From Oligoflexia bacterium (GTDB lineage Bacteria > Bdellovibrionota > UBA1018), in NCBI GenBank assembly GCA_903895855.1, contig CAITVN010000052.1:1-64000 (forward strand): 64,000 nucleotides of DNA, in the 5' to 3' direction. Within the stretch, counting starts at the first letter, position 1; each line of letters starts with the position of its first letter. Positions 26,657 to 35,372 of this stretch are shown here, piece after piece. Made by a program: the position numbers and the translations under genes. The notes beneath the pieces were generated by a model. The model worked only from the letters and a program-made list of their open reading frames with translations, searched no databases and had not been told where the DNA came from.

Positions 26657-27022
26657 TTACATTAGCAACTTCTGCTCGACAAATGTGATTGACCTGACTG
26701 CAATCCAATGCAGAAACTCGTCGCTCGTTCCGGCATTAAAGGGCGCTTTCGTCTTGCCGCAAACAAGACCCTGCAAACGCACAGGCAACTCAGCATGAAG
26801 AGTTTTGAAAAACTCCGGCTCTGCAACGAACCTCAATTCGACATACCTACCTGACAACTCTTCTTCACTCAGAAACGACACAATCTGCTGAGCAAACGCA
26901 AGAGGCAAGGTGCCATCGTGGCTGAGACGCTTAACAAAAACCAACCCATCGACGCACTCTTGGTAGACCGTCGCTTCAATTTTATTCGCCACCACATACC
27001 AACGGGCCCATTTTTTTCGCAT
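26657..27022 (-). CDS. Possible host-attachment-family-like protein
   Basis: A 121-residue protein. It starts with a basic segment then WYVVANKIEATVYQ, and has VELRFVAEPEFFKTLHAELP in the middle. This order (a VVA-A-A-type strand, then a VAPPRFLG-like block) recalls the family named after attachment to host cells (PF10116), but the match is by eye and weak. No signal peptide. It precedes the CBS gene on the same strand. Confidence 0.5.
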   Translation of the reverse strand: MRKKWARWYVVANKIEATVYQECVDGLVFVKRLSHDGTLPLAFAQQIVSFLSEEELSGRYVELRFVAEPEFFKTLHAELPVRLQGLVCGKTKAPFNAGTSDEFLHWIAVRSITFVEQKLLM

Positions 27023-27153
27023 TTTTCCCCCCCAGTAATCTTCTACTTGTTCAACGCTCTACTGGTACTAAAGGCAATGTTAATGCCAACACGCACAACT
27101 AAAAACCGTTTGACAGTCGACAGAACAAATTTTTTCTGGGAAAAATTGAAAAC

Positions 27154-28332
27154 ATGAAACACTTTCTCAAAAATACACCTCAGCACAAAAACCTACTCGT
27201 CATCTTAGGAGTCGTTTTTTTTGTCGAACTAGGTGAAAGGGTTGGCGAAAGATTCTTACCCATTTACCTGTTAGCTCTCGGCGGAAGCTCAATGGTGATC
27301 GCGTTATCGAACGCACTCGATAACCTTTTAGGTGCACTGTACTCGCTTCCCGGTGGCTACCTGAGCGACCGAATTGGGTACAAGCGAGCCCTCATCTCAT
27401 TCAATCTCGTTGCAATGCTTGGGTACTTGATTGCAGTCATTTTTCCGACTTGGCAAGCTGCGCTCATTGGAGCGGTGTTATTTACCTCATGGTCTTCAGT
27501 GTCTGTACCGGCAATCATGAGCGCCATATCTGACATTTTGCCAAAGCAAAAACGAACGATGGGAGTTTCATTCCATTCGTTGATTCGAAGATTTCCGATG
27601 GCCCTAGGGCCCATTATTGGCGGAATCTTTATTTCTCATTTCGGTGAGCGTGACGGCATTCGGCTGACTTTTGGAGTCTCGTTTCTCATTGCGTTCATTA
27701 CCCTTTTTGCACAAGCCTACTTGATCGACGAGACGAGCAAATCAACACCGGAAAAACCGCTCATTCACCCATTAAAACTCTACTCAACCATGAGCGCTGA
27801 CCTCAAAAAACTGCTCTTGTCTGACATTCTCATTCGTTTTTGTGAGCAAATTCCCTACGCCTTTGTAGTCATCTGGTGCATGAAAAATAGGGGCATATCG
27901 GCAGTCGAGTTTGGAGTTCTCACCACTGTTGAAATGGCTACGGCGATTCTTGTTTACATTCCTGTGGCCTACATGGTCGAGAAGAAGAAACAAAAAAAAC
28001 CATTCATCGCGATCACGTTTGGCTTCTTTTCACTTTTTCCGTTGGTGCTCTTATTTTCCCACACCCTACCCGCTCTCTTTTTCGCTTTCTTCGTGAGAGG
28101 TCTGAAAGAATTTGGCGAGCCCACTCGAAAGTCACTCATCTTAGATTTCGCCCAAGGCGAAAACCAAGCCACCCTCTATGGTGCGTACTATCTCATTCGA
28201 GACACCGTAGTCGCCCTCGCCGCTATTTTGGGTGGGGCCCTATGGGCAGTTTCTCCTGAGCTTAACTTTTTGACCGCATCAGCATTTGGCTTTGTCGGGG
28301 TATTCTACTTTCTCAAATACTGCAAAGAGTGA
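27154..28332 (+). CDS. Major facilitator superfamily transporter
   Basis: A 392-residue inner-membrane protein with about 12 hydrophobic segments. The loop after segment 2 reads GGYLSDRIGYKRA, the MFS motif A. The protein has the six-plus-six layout with a charged central loop (DETSKSTPEKPLIH). The substrate cannot be told from sequence. It is followed by a long palindrome shared with the convergent ppc gene. Confidence 0.92.
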   Translation: MKHFLKNTPQHKNLLVILGVVFFVELGERVGERFLPIYLLALGGSSMVIALSNALDNLLGALYSLPGGYLSDRIGYKRALISFNLVAMLGYLIAVIFPTWQAALIGAVLFTSWSSVSVPAIMSAISDILPKQKRTMGVSFHSLIRRFPMALGPIIGGIFISHFGERDGIRLTFGVSFLIAFITLFAQAYLIDETSKSTPEKPLIHPLKLYSTMSADLKKLLLSDILIRFCEQIPYAFVVIWCMKNRGISAVEFGVLTTVEMATAILVYIPVAYMVEKKKQKKPFIAITFGFFSLFPLVLLFSHTLPALFFAFFVRGLKEFGEPTRKSLILDFAQGENQATLYGAYYLIRDTVVALAAILGGALWAVSPELNFLTASAFGFVGVFYFLKYCKE

Positions 28333-28367
28333 GTTCTGACTTCAACCTAGATACTTCGGGTAATTTT

Positions 28368-28473
28368 AGTGAATATCTCATTCTCACAATAACCCCGTAC
28401 TTCGTGCACTCGCGCGCGGGATCGGCGCATCCAGCGCCCGCGCGAGGGTGATTGTGAGAATGAGATATTCACT
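28368..28473. repeat. Inverted repeat with perfect 23-bp arms between convergent genes
   Basis: AGTGAATATCTCATTCTCAC at 28368-28387 (arm continues to 28390) is matched exactly by its reverse complement at 28451-28473. Inside lies a GC-rich stem: GCGCGCGGG near 28412-28420 with CCCGCGCG near 28437-28444. The right arm runs into the ppc stop codon at 28472-28474. It has no U tract. It could be a bidirectional transcription stop or a small mobile-repeat remnant. Confidence 0.95.
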
Positions 28474-30874
28474 ACCCCGTGGTCAACATACCGCTGGCAA
28501 TTCCAGTCACCGTCTCGCGAAGAAGCATGAGTTGCGAGGGCTCACGAAGCGCCAGCACCTGCAAAAGATTGAGCGGGTGAATCATAGACGAACGCAAATG
28601 AATTGAAGTTTGCAACCAAGGCCTGAACCACAAAAAGTCATCTTGGCCGGTCAACTCTCTAAAAAAGAGCAACGTTTTTTTCAATTCTTGCTCAAACTTC
28701 AAATACCATTCGAACTGTTCTTGCTCGCTTAGCCGGCTTTGCGAGAGGTAAATTTTCCAAATTGACAGCTCAATTTTGGCTAACGTGAATCCCAACGACT
28801 TCACAAATGACCTAAATAAAGGGTCTCGATAAAACTCTTTTCTGAGCTGACGCCGTTCTTGAATAGACAAACTTTGCCAAGCACTTCCGAGTCCCCACCA
28901 AGTAGGAAACAAAATTCGGGTTTGCGTCCAGCACAAAATCCAAGGAATCGCGCGCAAACCCGAAACCGAGAGCATGGTGCCTCGCTTGGTTCTTTTTGCC
29001 GGTCGAGAACCCAATCTCAGTTTGTGTAAATAGCGGTAGGCGGTCGCCTTCTGAACCATTTCTAAGAATTCAGGCGAACCCACTGCCGCTTGATAACTCT
29101 GACTTGCCACTTCGGCAAATTTTTCTAATATAGCTGTCGGTCGATATCGCCCAAATGATTGACCTTCAGATGCTTTCTTCAAATGCCGCAACTGGCTTCG
29201 CGTGATCTCAGGGCTAGCGAAGGTGCGCTCAACCATCTCGCCTTGAATGGTTGCTTTATACACCGACCGAGCACTGTCAGGCCACCACGCCATCTGTTCT
29301 TCAACCGAGCCGCCACCGCGATCGATACTTCCGCCCGAACCATGAAAAAAAATAGGCACGCTGCCCGCTTTGCGAATGATTTGATCTAAGACATGTACGG
29401 TTCTTGCGATTTTCAGGCGGCTCTGCAAAACTCCAAGCTCTTTAGATGAATCTGAATACCCTAACATCACTTCTAAATGGTGGTTCCACTCGCTTTTTAG
29501 TGCTTTTTTAATCTTCGGATCGTCAAGCATTTGTTGAATAATTTCAGGCGCATCTTGAAGCGCCTGAGCATTTTCAAATAATGGAATCACCGGAAGCCGC
29601 AAACTCTTCACTTCTTGAATGACCAACTTAACTGCCGCAGCTATGTCAGCAAAATCGCGAACCATACTCAAAATGAGTCCTCGCGCATACCAGCGAATCT
29701 CTCCACCGCGAGAAACTATCTGCAATTGTTTCAGCATCTTTCGAATAGCCGTTTGCTGATTTTGCTCAACCGTATCTCGAATCAAATCGGCACCATCGCG
29801 AAGTTCAAGCGGCAACACCAACCCCGGAAACGTGCGGGCGAGTTCGTGAAGCGTCAGTAGCGATGGGTGCTGCACTTTCATCTGAGTGAAATAGAGTTCT
29901 GACAGTCTTCGTAGTTTTTTTCGATAAACTTTAATTCGCGCACCGTCGCCGGCCCTCACTACCCGTAAATGGGTCACAGAAATCGAAACAGCAAGTAAGG
30001 CGGCGTGAATCGACCGCTGAGTCTTTGAGAACTCGGCGCGATCAATCAGGGCTATAGAGGCGCCCACCTCTCGTAACAATTGCCCCACCAAATGAATCAC
30101 TTTCTGGCGCGACAACTGCAAAGACCGAAGCAACACTTTTTCATTTACCCCTGGATGGCCATCTTTGTCGCCTCCTACCCAGGTTCTCAGATAAACGGGC
30201 GCAATTTCTCGTGAGGCCTCGGCAAGCCCACGTAAGACAGAAGGTTCAAGCGCCAAAGAGTAAAGGTGGTTTGCTTCATCAGTCACTGAAGGCTTGCGGT
30301 TTCGAGACAATCCCAAACGCCAAGCCAAGTGCAGGTCATTTCGAAGCTCATTTTCATACCGCGAAAAATCAGATTCGAGCGCGCGAACTAGGTTACTCTG
30401 CACTTTGCGAATCAGCGCAATAAAAGCCGGTGATCTAGCCTCGGTTGGGTGGGCCGTGAGAACGAAAATGATCGAATCAATCGGCCCCAAAGACGCCTTT
30501 AACTTGTTCGAATTGACATCGTTTTCTTGAACTCGAATCTTTAGCCGGTGAGTGCGATAAGCATTCTCGCAGGCATTCATGAGCTCAAGCATCAACGCAA
30601 AAGAATGAGCAACCCTAAACTGATTTTCTGGACTCTGCTTTGCTAAAGACTCGAGACATGAGTTCAAAACACGAAATGTTTGAGTTTCAGCGCGAGAGCT
30701 CGAAACCTTGCTACCCGATTTTCTCAGCTCAGTCATTTTCAATCTCAAAGATTCGACCTCAACGAAAACAGCTCTTCCACACTCAGCTTCGATCACTCTA
30801 CCTAGAGTTAATATCGTCTTTGAAACCAGTTGCGTGAGCTCTCGAGAAAGCGAACCAGGTGCCTTGGGTGTCAT
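28472..30874 (-). CDS. ppc: Phosphoenolpyruvate carboxylase
   Basis: An 800-residue PEP carboxylase, which fixes bicarbonate onto PEP to give oxaloacetate for the TCA cycle. Diagnostic sites are LTAHPTEA with the catalytic histidine, GGDKDGHPGV, GYSDSSKELG, FHGSGGSIDRGGGS and RAIPWILCWTQTR. The length is slightly below the usual 870-930, but all catalytic blocks are present. I use the ATG at 30874; a TTG 11 codons earlier is possible. It is a single-gene unit. Confidence 0.96.
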   Translation of the reverse strand: MTPKAPGSLSRELTQLVSKTILTLGRVIEAECGRAVFVEVESLRLKMTELRKSGSKVSSSRAETQTFRVLNSCLESLAKQSPENQFRVAHSFALMLELMNACENAYRTHRLKIRVQENDVNSNKLKASLGPIDSIIFVLTAHPTEARSPAFIALIRKVQSNLVRALESDFSRYENELRNDLHLAWRLGLSRNRKPSVTDEANHLYSLALEPSVLRGLAEASREIAPVYLRTWVGGDKDGHPGVNEKVLLRSLQLSRQKVIHLVGQLLREVGASIALIDRAEFSKTQRSIHAALLAVSISVTHLRVVRAGDGARIKVYRKKLRRLSELYFTQMKVQHPSLLTLHELARTFPGLVLPLELRDGADLIRDTVEQNQQTAIRKMLKQLQIVSRGGEIRWYARGLILSMVRDFADIAAAVKLVIQEVKSLRLPVIPLFENAQALQDAPEIIQQMLDDPKIKKALKSEWNHHLEVMLGYSDSSKELGVLQSRLKIARTVHVLDQIIRKAGSVPIFFHGSGGSIDRGGGSVEEQMAWWPDSARSVYKATIQGEMVERTFASPEITRSQLRHLKKASEGQSFGRYRPTAILEKFAEVASQSYQAAVGSPEFLEMVQKATAYRYLHKLRLGSRPAKRTKRGTMLSVSGLRAIPWILCWTQTRILFPTWWGLGSAWQSLSIQERRQLRKEFYRDPLFRSFVKSLGFTLAKIELSIWKIYLSQSRLSEQEQFEWYLKFEQELKKTLLFFRELTGQDDFLWFRPWLQTSIHLRSSMIHPLNLLQVLALREPSQLMLLRETVTGIASGMLTTG

Positions 30875-31041
30875 ACTCTTTATTCTAGCAAAGATCAGGG
30901 CATTCAACAGTCTAAACCGTAAACTCTCCTCCCCAACTCACCGTTTTTGCCTAAAGTATTCACAGACCCGACCGAAACAACACTATGCGTATTTCACATA
31001 TTAAAATTTAACTACAATTGCTCGTGACCGAGGTAGATTAC

Positions 31042-31761
31042 ATGACGTTTACACTTAAACTATTAAATGATTTTTACTCGCAGTCTCGAAACCCCGACGC
31101 GCAAAGTCAACTTATAGATGTCATCAACATCAGAAAAGAAGGGTTCGGCCCCGACTACCCACCGGGACACTTGCCGATCGATGCATTTGACTTTGTCGGT
31201 CGTCACTTCATACTCTACAAAACCGTTGAAAGCCGAGAAATTCCGGTGGCAACCTGGAGACACACCTCGGCAAAGCAAGCTGAAAACTACCGAATCACAC
31301 CACCCTTTCTTTGCACCGTCGGCGAGCCAAGCCTTCTGAGGCACAAACACGCAATCGAAGAACGGCTAGCTCTAGATAAGCAAAAATCAAAAGACACGGT
31401 CTACATGGGAGCATTTTCGATCTCTAAGCCCTGGCGACAAGAAGCTGGCGTGAGTGAAATTGCAAAAGAACTCGGAATCGCTACCATGATTCAAGACATC
31501 AACCACCACGATACCAGGTACCTCTCGGGCGCAACCTTAAGGTTCAAAATCAATATTCTACTTGAACAAGCCGGCTTCGAAAGAATTCAAGATCACTGCG
31601 GTGAACTGCCCGAGTTTAAAAAAACAAGCGCCTGCAATGAAACGATCGCCCTCTACGAACTCATCACCCCCAGTTTCTGGGCCATCGAATGCCTCGAAAA
31701 ATACGAATCAGCAATTTCAGGAATTTTAGAATCGAACACCCCAATGGCCATTGCCGCATAA
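31042..31761 (+). CDS. Putative N-acyltransferase of LuxI/FeeM-like type
   Basis: A 239-residue protein of no firmly recognised family. Residues about 30-85 follow the residue pattern of LuxI and FeeM acyl synthases: INIRKEGF (R-x3-F), then DAFD, then HFILY, then VATWRHTSAKQAENYRI where LuxI proteins have a G-x-x-R-L strand. The later half is less informative. If correct, it would join an acyl group to an amino acid or similar. The ATG has GAGG upstream. It is the first gene of a plus-strand run with a methyltransferase and two regulators, which supports a signalling role by context only. Confidence 0.45.
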   Translation: MTFTLKLLNDFYSQSRNPDAQSQLIDVINIRKEGFGPDYPPGHLPIDAFDFVGRHFILYKTVESREIPVATWRHTSAKQAENYRITPPFLCTVGEPSLLRHKHAIEERLALDKQKSKDTVYMGAFSISKPWRQEAGVSEIAKELGIATMIQDINHHDTRYLSGATLRFKINILLEQAGFERIQDHCGELPEFKKTSACNETIALYELITPSFWAIECLEKYESAISGILESNTPMAIAA

Positions 31762-31780
31762 CACGAAAGAGGCTAAGCAC

Positions 31781-32590
31781 ATGAGCTACGTTCTAGAAAA
31801 TCAGAATGAATGGAACCGACTTGAACATCAATCTACGTTGCCACAGTACGACTACCGAAAGGAATTAGCCGGTATACCGTTTCAAGCAGGTGAGTCGGTT
31901 TTAGATGCCGGTTGCGGATCTGGGGTCGTCACGAGGTACCTTGCAGAAACCTACCCAGAGAACCAGATTACGGGCTGCGATTCAGCCGAAGAACGCCTTA
32001 TCGAAACCATAGCTGCAAGTCGCCACTTAAAAAATGCGGGTTTCAAAGCGGGAGCACTCGAGAAGCAAGACCTATTTAAAGAAAACACCTTTGACGCCAT
32101 AATTTGTCGCTACGTTCTTCAGCACGTCACACCAGATCTGCGAGAAACGGTAGTCGCTAATCTATTCTTCTGGTTAAAGCCCGGAGGTAAGTTAATACTC
32201 ATTGATTTCGATGGTACAGTACACAACCTCTATCCAAGAACCGAGTTTGTCGATCAAACCCTCAAAAAAATCGAGCGAGAAGCTAAGGTCGACCTCAGAA
32301 TTGGAAGAAAGCTACCGGCTTTCTGCTTCAAAGCAGGATTTCAAAACGTGACCTACCGTATTGAAACTACCGCATTCAACGAAGAATCTAAACAAAGCGA
32401 ACTCAATGAAATGCAAGCTAGACTCACCCACTCAATGCCATTTCTGAAAGCCGAACTGAATTCGCAGTCTCAAGCCGAACGATTTTGTCAGGAGTTTCTG
32501 TCTTCGCTCAGAAACCCAGAGTCAGTGTATTTCTATAATAAATTTGTCACACTCGCCCATAAGGCCAGGCCGATACTCAAAATAGTCTAA
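31781..32590 (+). CDS. Class I SAM-dependent methyltransferase
   Basis: A 269-residue methyltransferase. Motif I is VLDAGCGSGVVTRYL near residue 40, followed by GCDSAEE, then FDAIICRYVLQHV and LKPGGKLILIDFD, the full Ubie/Methyltransf_11 pattern. The C-terminal 100 residues probably bind the substrate, which is unknown. The ATG at 31781 has AGAGGCTAAGCAC upstream and is 19 bp after the acyltransferase-like gene, so the two are co-transcribed. It could methylate the product of that gene. Confidence 0.88.
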   Translation: MSYVLENQNEWNRLEHQSTLPQYDYRKELAGIPFQAGESVLDAGCGSGVVTRYLAETYPENQITGCDSAEERLIETIAASRHLKNAGFKAGALEKQDLFKENTFDAIICRYVLQHVTPDLRETVVANLFFWLKPGGKLILIDFDGTVHNLYPRTEFVDQTLKKIEREAKVDLRIGRKLPAFCFKAGFQNVTYRIETTAFNEESKQSELNEMQARLTHSMPFLKAELNSQSQAERFCQEFLSSLRNPESVYFYNKFVTLAHKARPILKIV

Positions 32591-32597
32591 AAACCGA

Positions 32598-32603
32598 TAT
32601 AAT
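32598..32603 (+). promoter_or_regulatory. Possible -10 box ahead of the regulator pair
   Basis: A perfect TATAAT lies 42 bp upstream of the first regulator gene. There is no good -35 at 17 bp. It may give the two regulators extra expression independent of the first two genes. Confidence 0.3.
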
Positions 32604-32644
32604 CTCGTTGCCTGACAAACCGCAATCCCATTAATGTACCAAGG

Positions 32645-33511
32645 GTGAGCACAAGCAATCTAACGAATTTCGATCAAAGAATAGGCGAGTCGGTCAGGCT
32701 ACTGAGAAAGTCAGCAGGTGCTTCACAAGGCGATTTAGCAAAAGAGCTGTCTTTACACCAGTCAGCCATCAGTCGAATCGAGCAAGGCTCACAATCGATG
32801 ACTGTCACCGAACTTGCGATGGTCGGTCAGTATTTTAAAGTGAGCCTTGATCACTTGATCATGGGCTTGATTGACTACTGGCAAGTCGCTGAAAGTTTCG
32901 GAAACGATACGTTCATTCCGTCTCGCTTTCGACTATTTCCGTTTTCAAAAATGCGAGATCCTTTGCCTGCTTTTCTAGAAGTTGTCGATACCCGCTCGAA
33001 TGCCGAAATAAAATCATTGCTAAAAAATTTCGGACTTGAACTGGAGATGCTCAAGTCAGCCGAACAAAGAATCGGCGTTTATTTCAAATTAGACCTTTTT
33101 AAACTGATGATCAGAAATGGGCACTTTTCAAAATCACTTTTAGCCCAGATAGAGCAACGCACTTCAAATCAGATGGTTCAAGGTTTAATGAATAGCACCC
33201 TGAAAAATCAGCCGAGCCCTCAGGGCATTCTACAATCGTGGATAACCCATCACGATGAGTATGAATCGCATTTCTTACCAAAGATTGTCGAAACTAGAAA
33301 AAATAAAATAGTTCTGACTTTGACGCCCAACCAGCACATGCAAGAAGTTGATTACCTACCAATCGGAAAATCAATTTGTGAGTACAAACTTGCCTACATC
33401 AAGGGCCTACTCAGCATCAGTGCAAACACCAACAGTGAAATCAAAGAGTCAGACTGTCACTTTGAGGGCAATCACGCCTGCACCTACCACCTTCAGTGGA
33501 AAGCTAGCTGA
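32645..33511 (+). CDS. XRE-type HTH regulator with C-terminal V4R-like sensor
   Basis: A 288-residue protein. Residues about 12-70 are a Cro/CI-type helix-turn-helix (ESVRLLRKSAGASQGDLAKE, then SAISRIEQGS). A helical linker follows. The last 30 residues end in DCHFEGNHACTYHLQW, the C-x3-G-x3-C-x-Y pattern that closes V4R and haem-NO-like sensor domains. It is probably a one-component ligand-responsive regulator. The start is GTG. It is 54 bp after the methyltransferase and 8 bp before a paralogue with the same layout. Confidence 0.78.
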   Translation: MSTSNLTNFDQRIGESVRLLRKSAGASQGDLAKELSLHQSAISRIEQGSQSMTVTELAMVGQYFKVSLDHLIMGLIDYWQVAESFGNDTFIPSRFRLFPFSKMRDPLPAFLEVVDTRSNAEIKSLLKNFGLELEMLKSAEQRIGVYFKLDLFKLMIRNGHFSKSLLAQIEQRTSNQMVQGLMNSTLKNQPSPQGILQSWITHHDEYESHFLPKIVETRKNKIVLTLTPNQHMQEVDYLPIGKSICEYKLAYIKGLLSISANTNSEIKESDCHFEGNHACTYHLQWKAS

Positions 33512-33519
33512 GTAGTAAA

Positions 33520-34467
33520 ATGGCCCAATCGAAGCCTAAAACCGTCGAAAATGCTCTTTGGAACTCAGTTCAAAGACTCTTAGACCAAAGAGAGTTTTCT
33601 GCCAAAGAGTTGGCCACCTACCTAGAGCTCACCGAGTTTGATTTCAATAGAGCGTTTCGTTCAAAAAAGGCCATCCCGATCTACCATTGGGCACAACTGT
33701 CTGAACGACTCAACTGCACAGTCGATTCACTCATCAACGAAACGCTTGACATCAGACAGGCCGCCAAATTTGCGAACAAAATAACGACCATTTTGCCAGA
33801 AAAATACGCTGACTGCCAAAGAGCGTTCTCGTATTCGCAGTCGACCCTGACCGTTATCAATCACCTCACTCTATTTCGATCACCCGCTCACGTCAGAAAT
33901 GTTCTCAAGAGGCTTCAGTTGACAATTCCAGCGCTTGAATCTAATCGCGGCTTGGTGAGCTCTCAAATCAACATGGACCTTTTGAGCTTGCTAAAAACTG
34001 ATGGTGTCAGTGAAAAAGAATTCGAATCAATGGGAACCTTCTCGGCTGTTTCTCTGCGAGACACCTCAGTTGGCAACACACTAGAAAAATGCACCAGCGC
34101 TCAAGCACTATTTTCAAAAGTTTTCGATCAACAGTATGTCAATCTTGAAACACTCTGCCAAATCAGGGTACTCAAGCTCTCTAAAAATCAATGCGTGATT
34201 GAACTCACTAACACCGAAAGAGTCAAAGACTCTTTTTCTAGGAATGTTATTGGCCTTCGAGAAACGTGCCATTTTCGCAGAGGGCTGGCGGCATCGCTTT
34301 CGACATTTATCAACCTACCTAGCGCACACATCACTGAACTGTCGTGCATGTATCTGGGTGATGATTCTTGCCGTTACCAATTCGATTTTCCGCACGAACA
34401 CTCAAACCTAAGATCTCTTCAAACCGCTTCGGGTTCTCTAAATGACCGAAGTGCCCCACTGACCTGA
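33520..34467 (+). CDS. HTH regulator with C-terminal V4R-like sensor, tandem paralogue
   Basis: A 315-residue protein with the same plan as the gene before it. Residues about 10-75 are a divergent helix-turn-helix (FSAKELATYLELTEFDFNRA, then WAQLSERLNCTVDSLI). A linker of the same length follows. The C-terminal motif is SCMYLGDDSCRYQFDF, with a polar tail after it. The two probably act together, perhaps as a heterodimer or as an opposed pair. The last 137 bp overlap the convergent hydrolase gene; the overlap covers the Cys motif and the tail. Confidence 0.75.
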   Translation: MAQSKPKTVENALWNSVQRLLDQREFSAKELATYLELTEFDFNRAFRSKKAIPIYHWAQLSERLNCTVDSLINETLDIRQAAKFANKITTILPEKYADCQRAFSYSQSTLTVINHLTLFRSPAHVRNVLKRLQLTIPALESNRGLVSSQINMDLLSLLKTDGVSEKEFESMGTFSAVSLRDTSVGNTLEKCTSAQALFSKVFDQQYVNLETLCQIRVLKLSKNQCVIELTNTERVKDSFSRNVIGLRETCHFRRGLAASLSTFINLPSAHITELSCMYLGDDSCRYQFDFPHEHSNLRSLQTASGSLNDRSAPLT

Positions 34468-35317
34468 TGACTTCAAATTTACCTTGGGTCTCACCAAAAC
34501 TTAGCCTCTCAAAATATTCGCGATTCTTAGCTGAATTCGCAATTTTGTCGTGTTCGCCCACGACAAAGGTCAGTTTAATTTTCTGATCGATTAAACTCTG
34601 CAGTGAAGCGATGCCAATTTCGACCGTGTCACTGCCAACGACCGCATGAAAACCAGCCATCACAGCAAAAAGACTTTCAACATCGACGCCAAACCCTGGA
34701 TCGCTCAAAGCCTGCGCGTACAACTGAAGCGCCGACATATCTGAGAAATAGTGAGTGAATAACATCTCGTCTAGCAACGCACTTCTAAACCCAGCTATCA
34801 CAATTTCATCATAGGCAAATTGCGCTGACAATTCTGCAGCCGTAATTTTCGCTGCTACGGCGGGATTACTAGCAAGCAGGTCAACAGCCGCTAAAGACAA
34901 GATACGCTGACTAGCGTTCAGTGTATCTAGCACTGGCGAAACGAGAACCACTTCGCCGATCGAGTCCAGTATCGCCTGGCATCTCTGATCATTTTTTGCC
35001 CTGAGCGCCAATAGAACTGGTATCCAAACCGAAAAACTATGACAAACGAGCGACAATCTGCCCCGATTCTCTTCACGAAAAACACCGACAGAATTACCGT
35101 CTTTTCTGACACCTATCTGGCTCTCAATAAATGTCCAAGCATCTTCGATCAAGTTTTCAAAACGATTGTCAGACAAATGGCCTGAAATTACCCGCGGTCT
35201 CAATAGCGAAGGCTCATTCCAGAACCCATCGAAAAATTTTGCCAATTGCTTTGACTCACAATTTGAATTTAGCCCTGGCCCACCATGAAAAAAGAGTCGC
35301 CGATAAAATTTATTCAT
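34331..35317 (-). CDS. Alpha/beta-hydrolase fold protein
   Basis: A 328-residue protein. FFHGGPG near residue 9 is the oxyanion-hole HGGPG of alpha/beta hydrolases. The nucleophile elbow appears as LVCHSFSVW, with H-S-F-S in place of the usual GxSxG. The acid is probably in VVGEHDKI and the base histidine in SVGHFGHLENP. The substrate is unknown. The last 137 bp are antisense to the regulator gene and include the base histidine codon. The ATG at 35317 sits at the start of the conserved fold; a longer frame is not supported. Confidence 0.8.
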   Translation of the reverse strand: MNKFYRRLFFHGGPGLNSNCESKQLAKFFDGFWNEPSLLRPRVISGHLSDNRFENLIEDAWTFIESQIGVRKDGNSVGVFREENRGRLSLVCHSFSVWIPVLLALRAKNDQRCQAILDSIGEVVLVSPVLDTLNASQRILSLAAVDLLASNPAVAAKITAAELSAQFAYDEIVIAGFRSALLDEMLFTHYFSDMSALQLYAQALSDPGFGVDVESLFAVMAGFHAVVGSDTVEIGIASLQSLIDQKIKLTFVVGEHDKIANSAKNREYFERLSFGETQGKFEVIRSVGHFGHLENPKRFEEILGLSVRAENRIGNGKNHHPDTCTTVQ

Positions 35318-35372
35318 GAAGCCAATATAGAGAAAGCGGCCGTAATCTGTCAAACTCTTGCTTAATTTTTTA

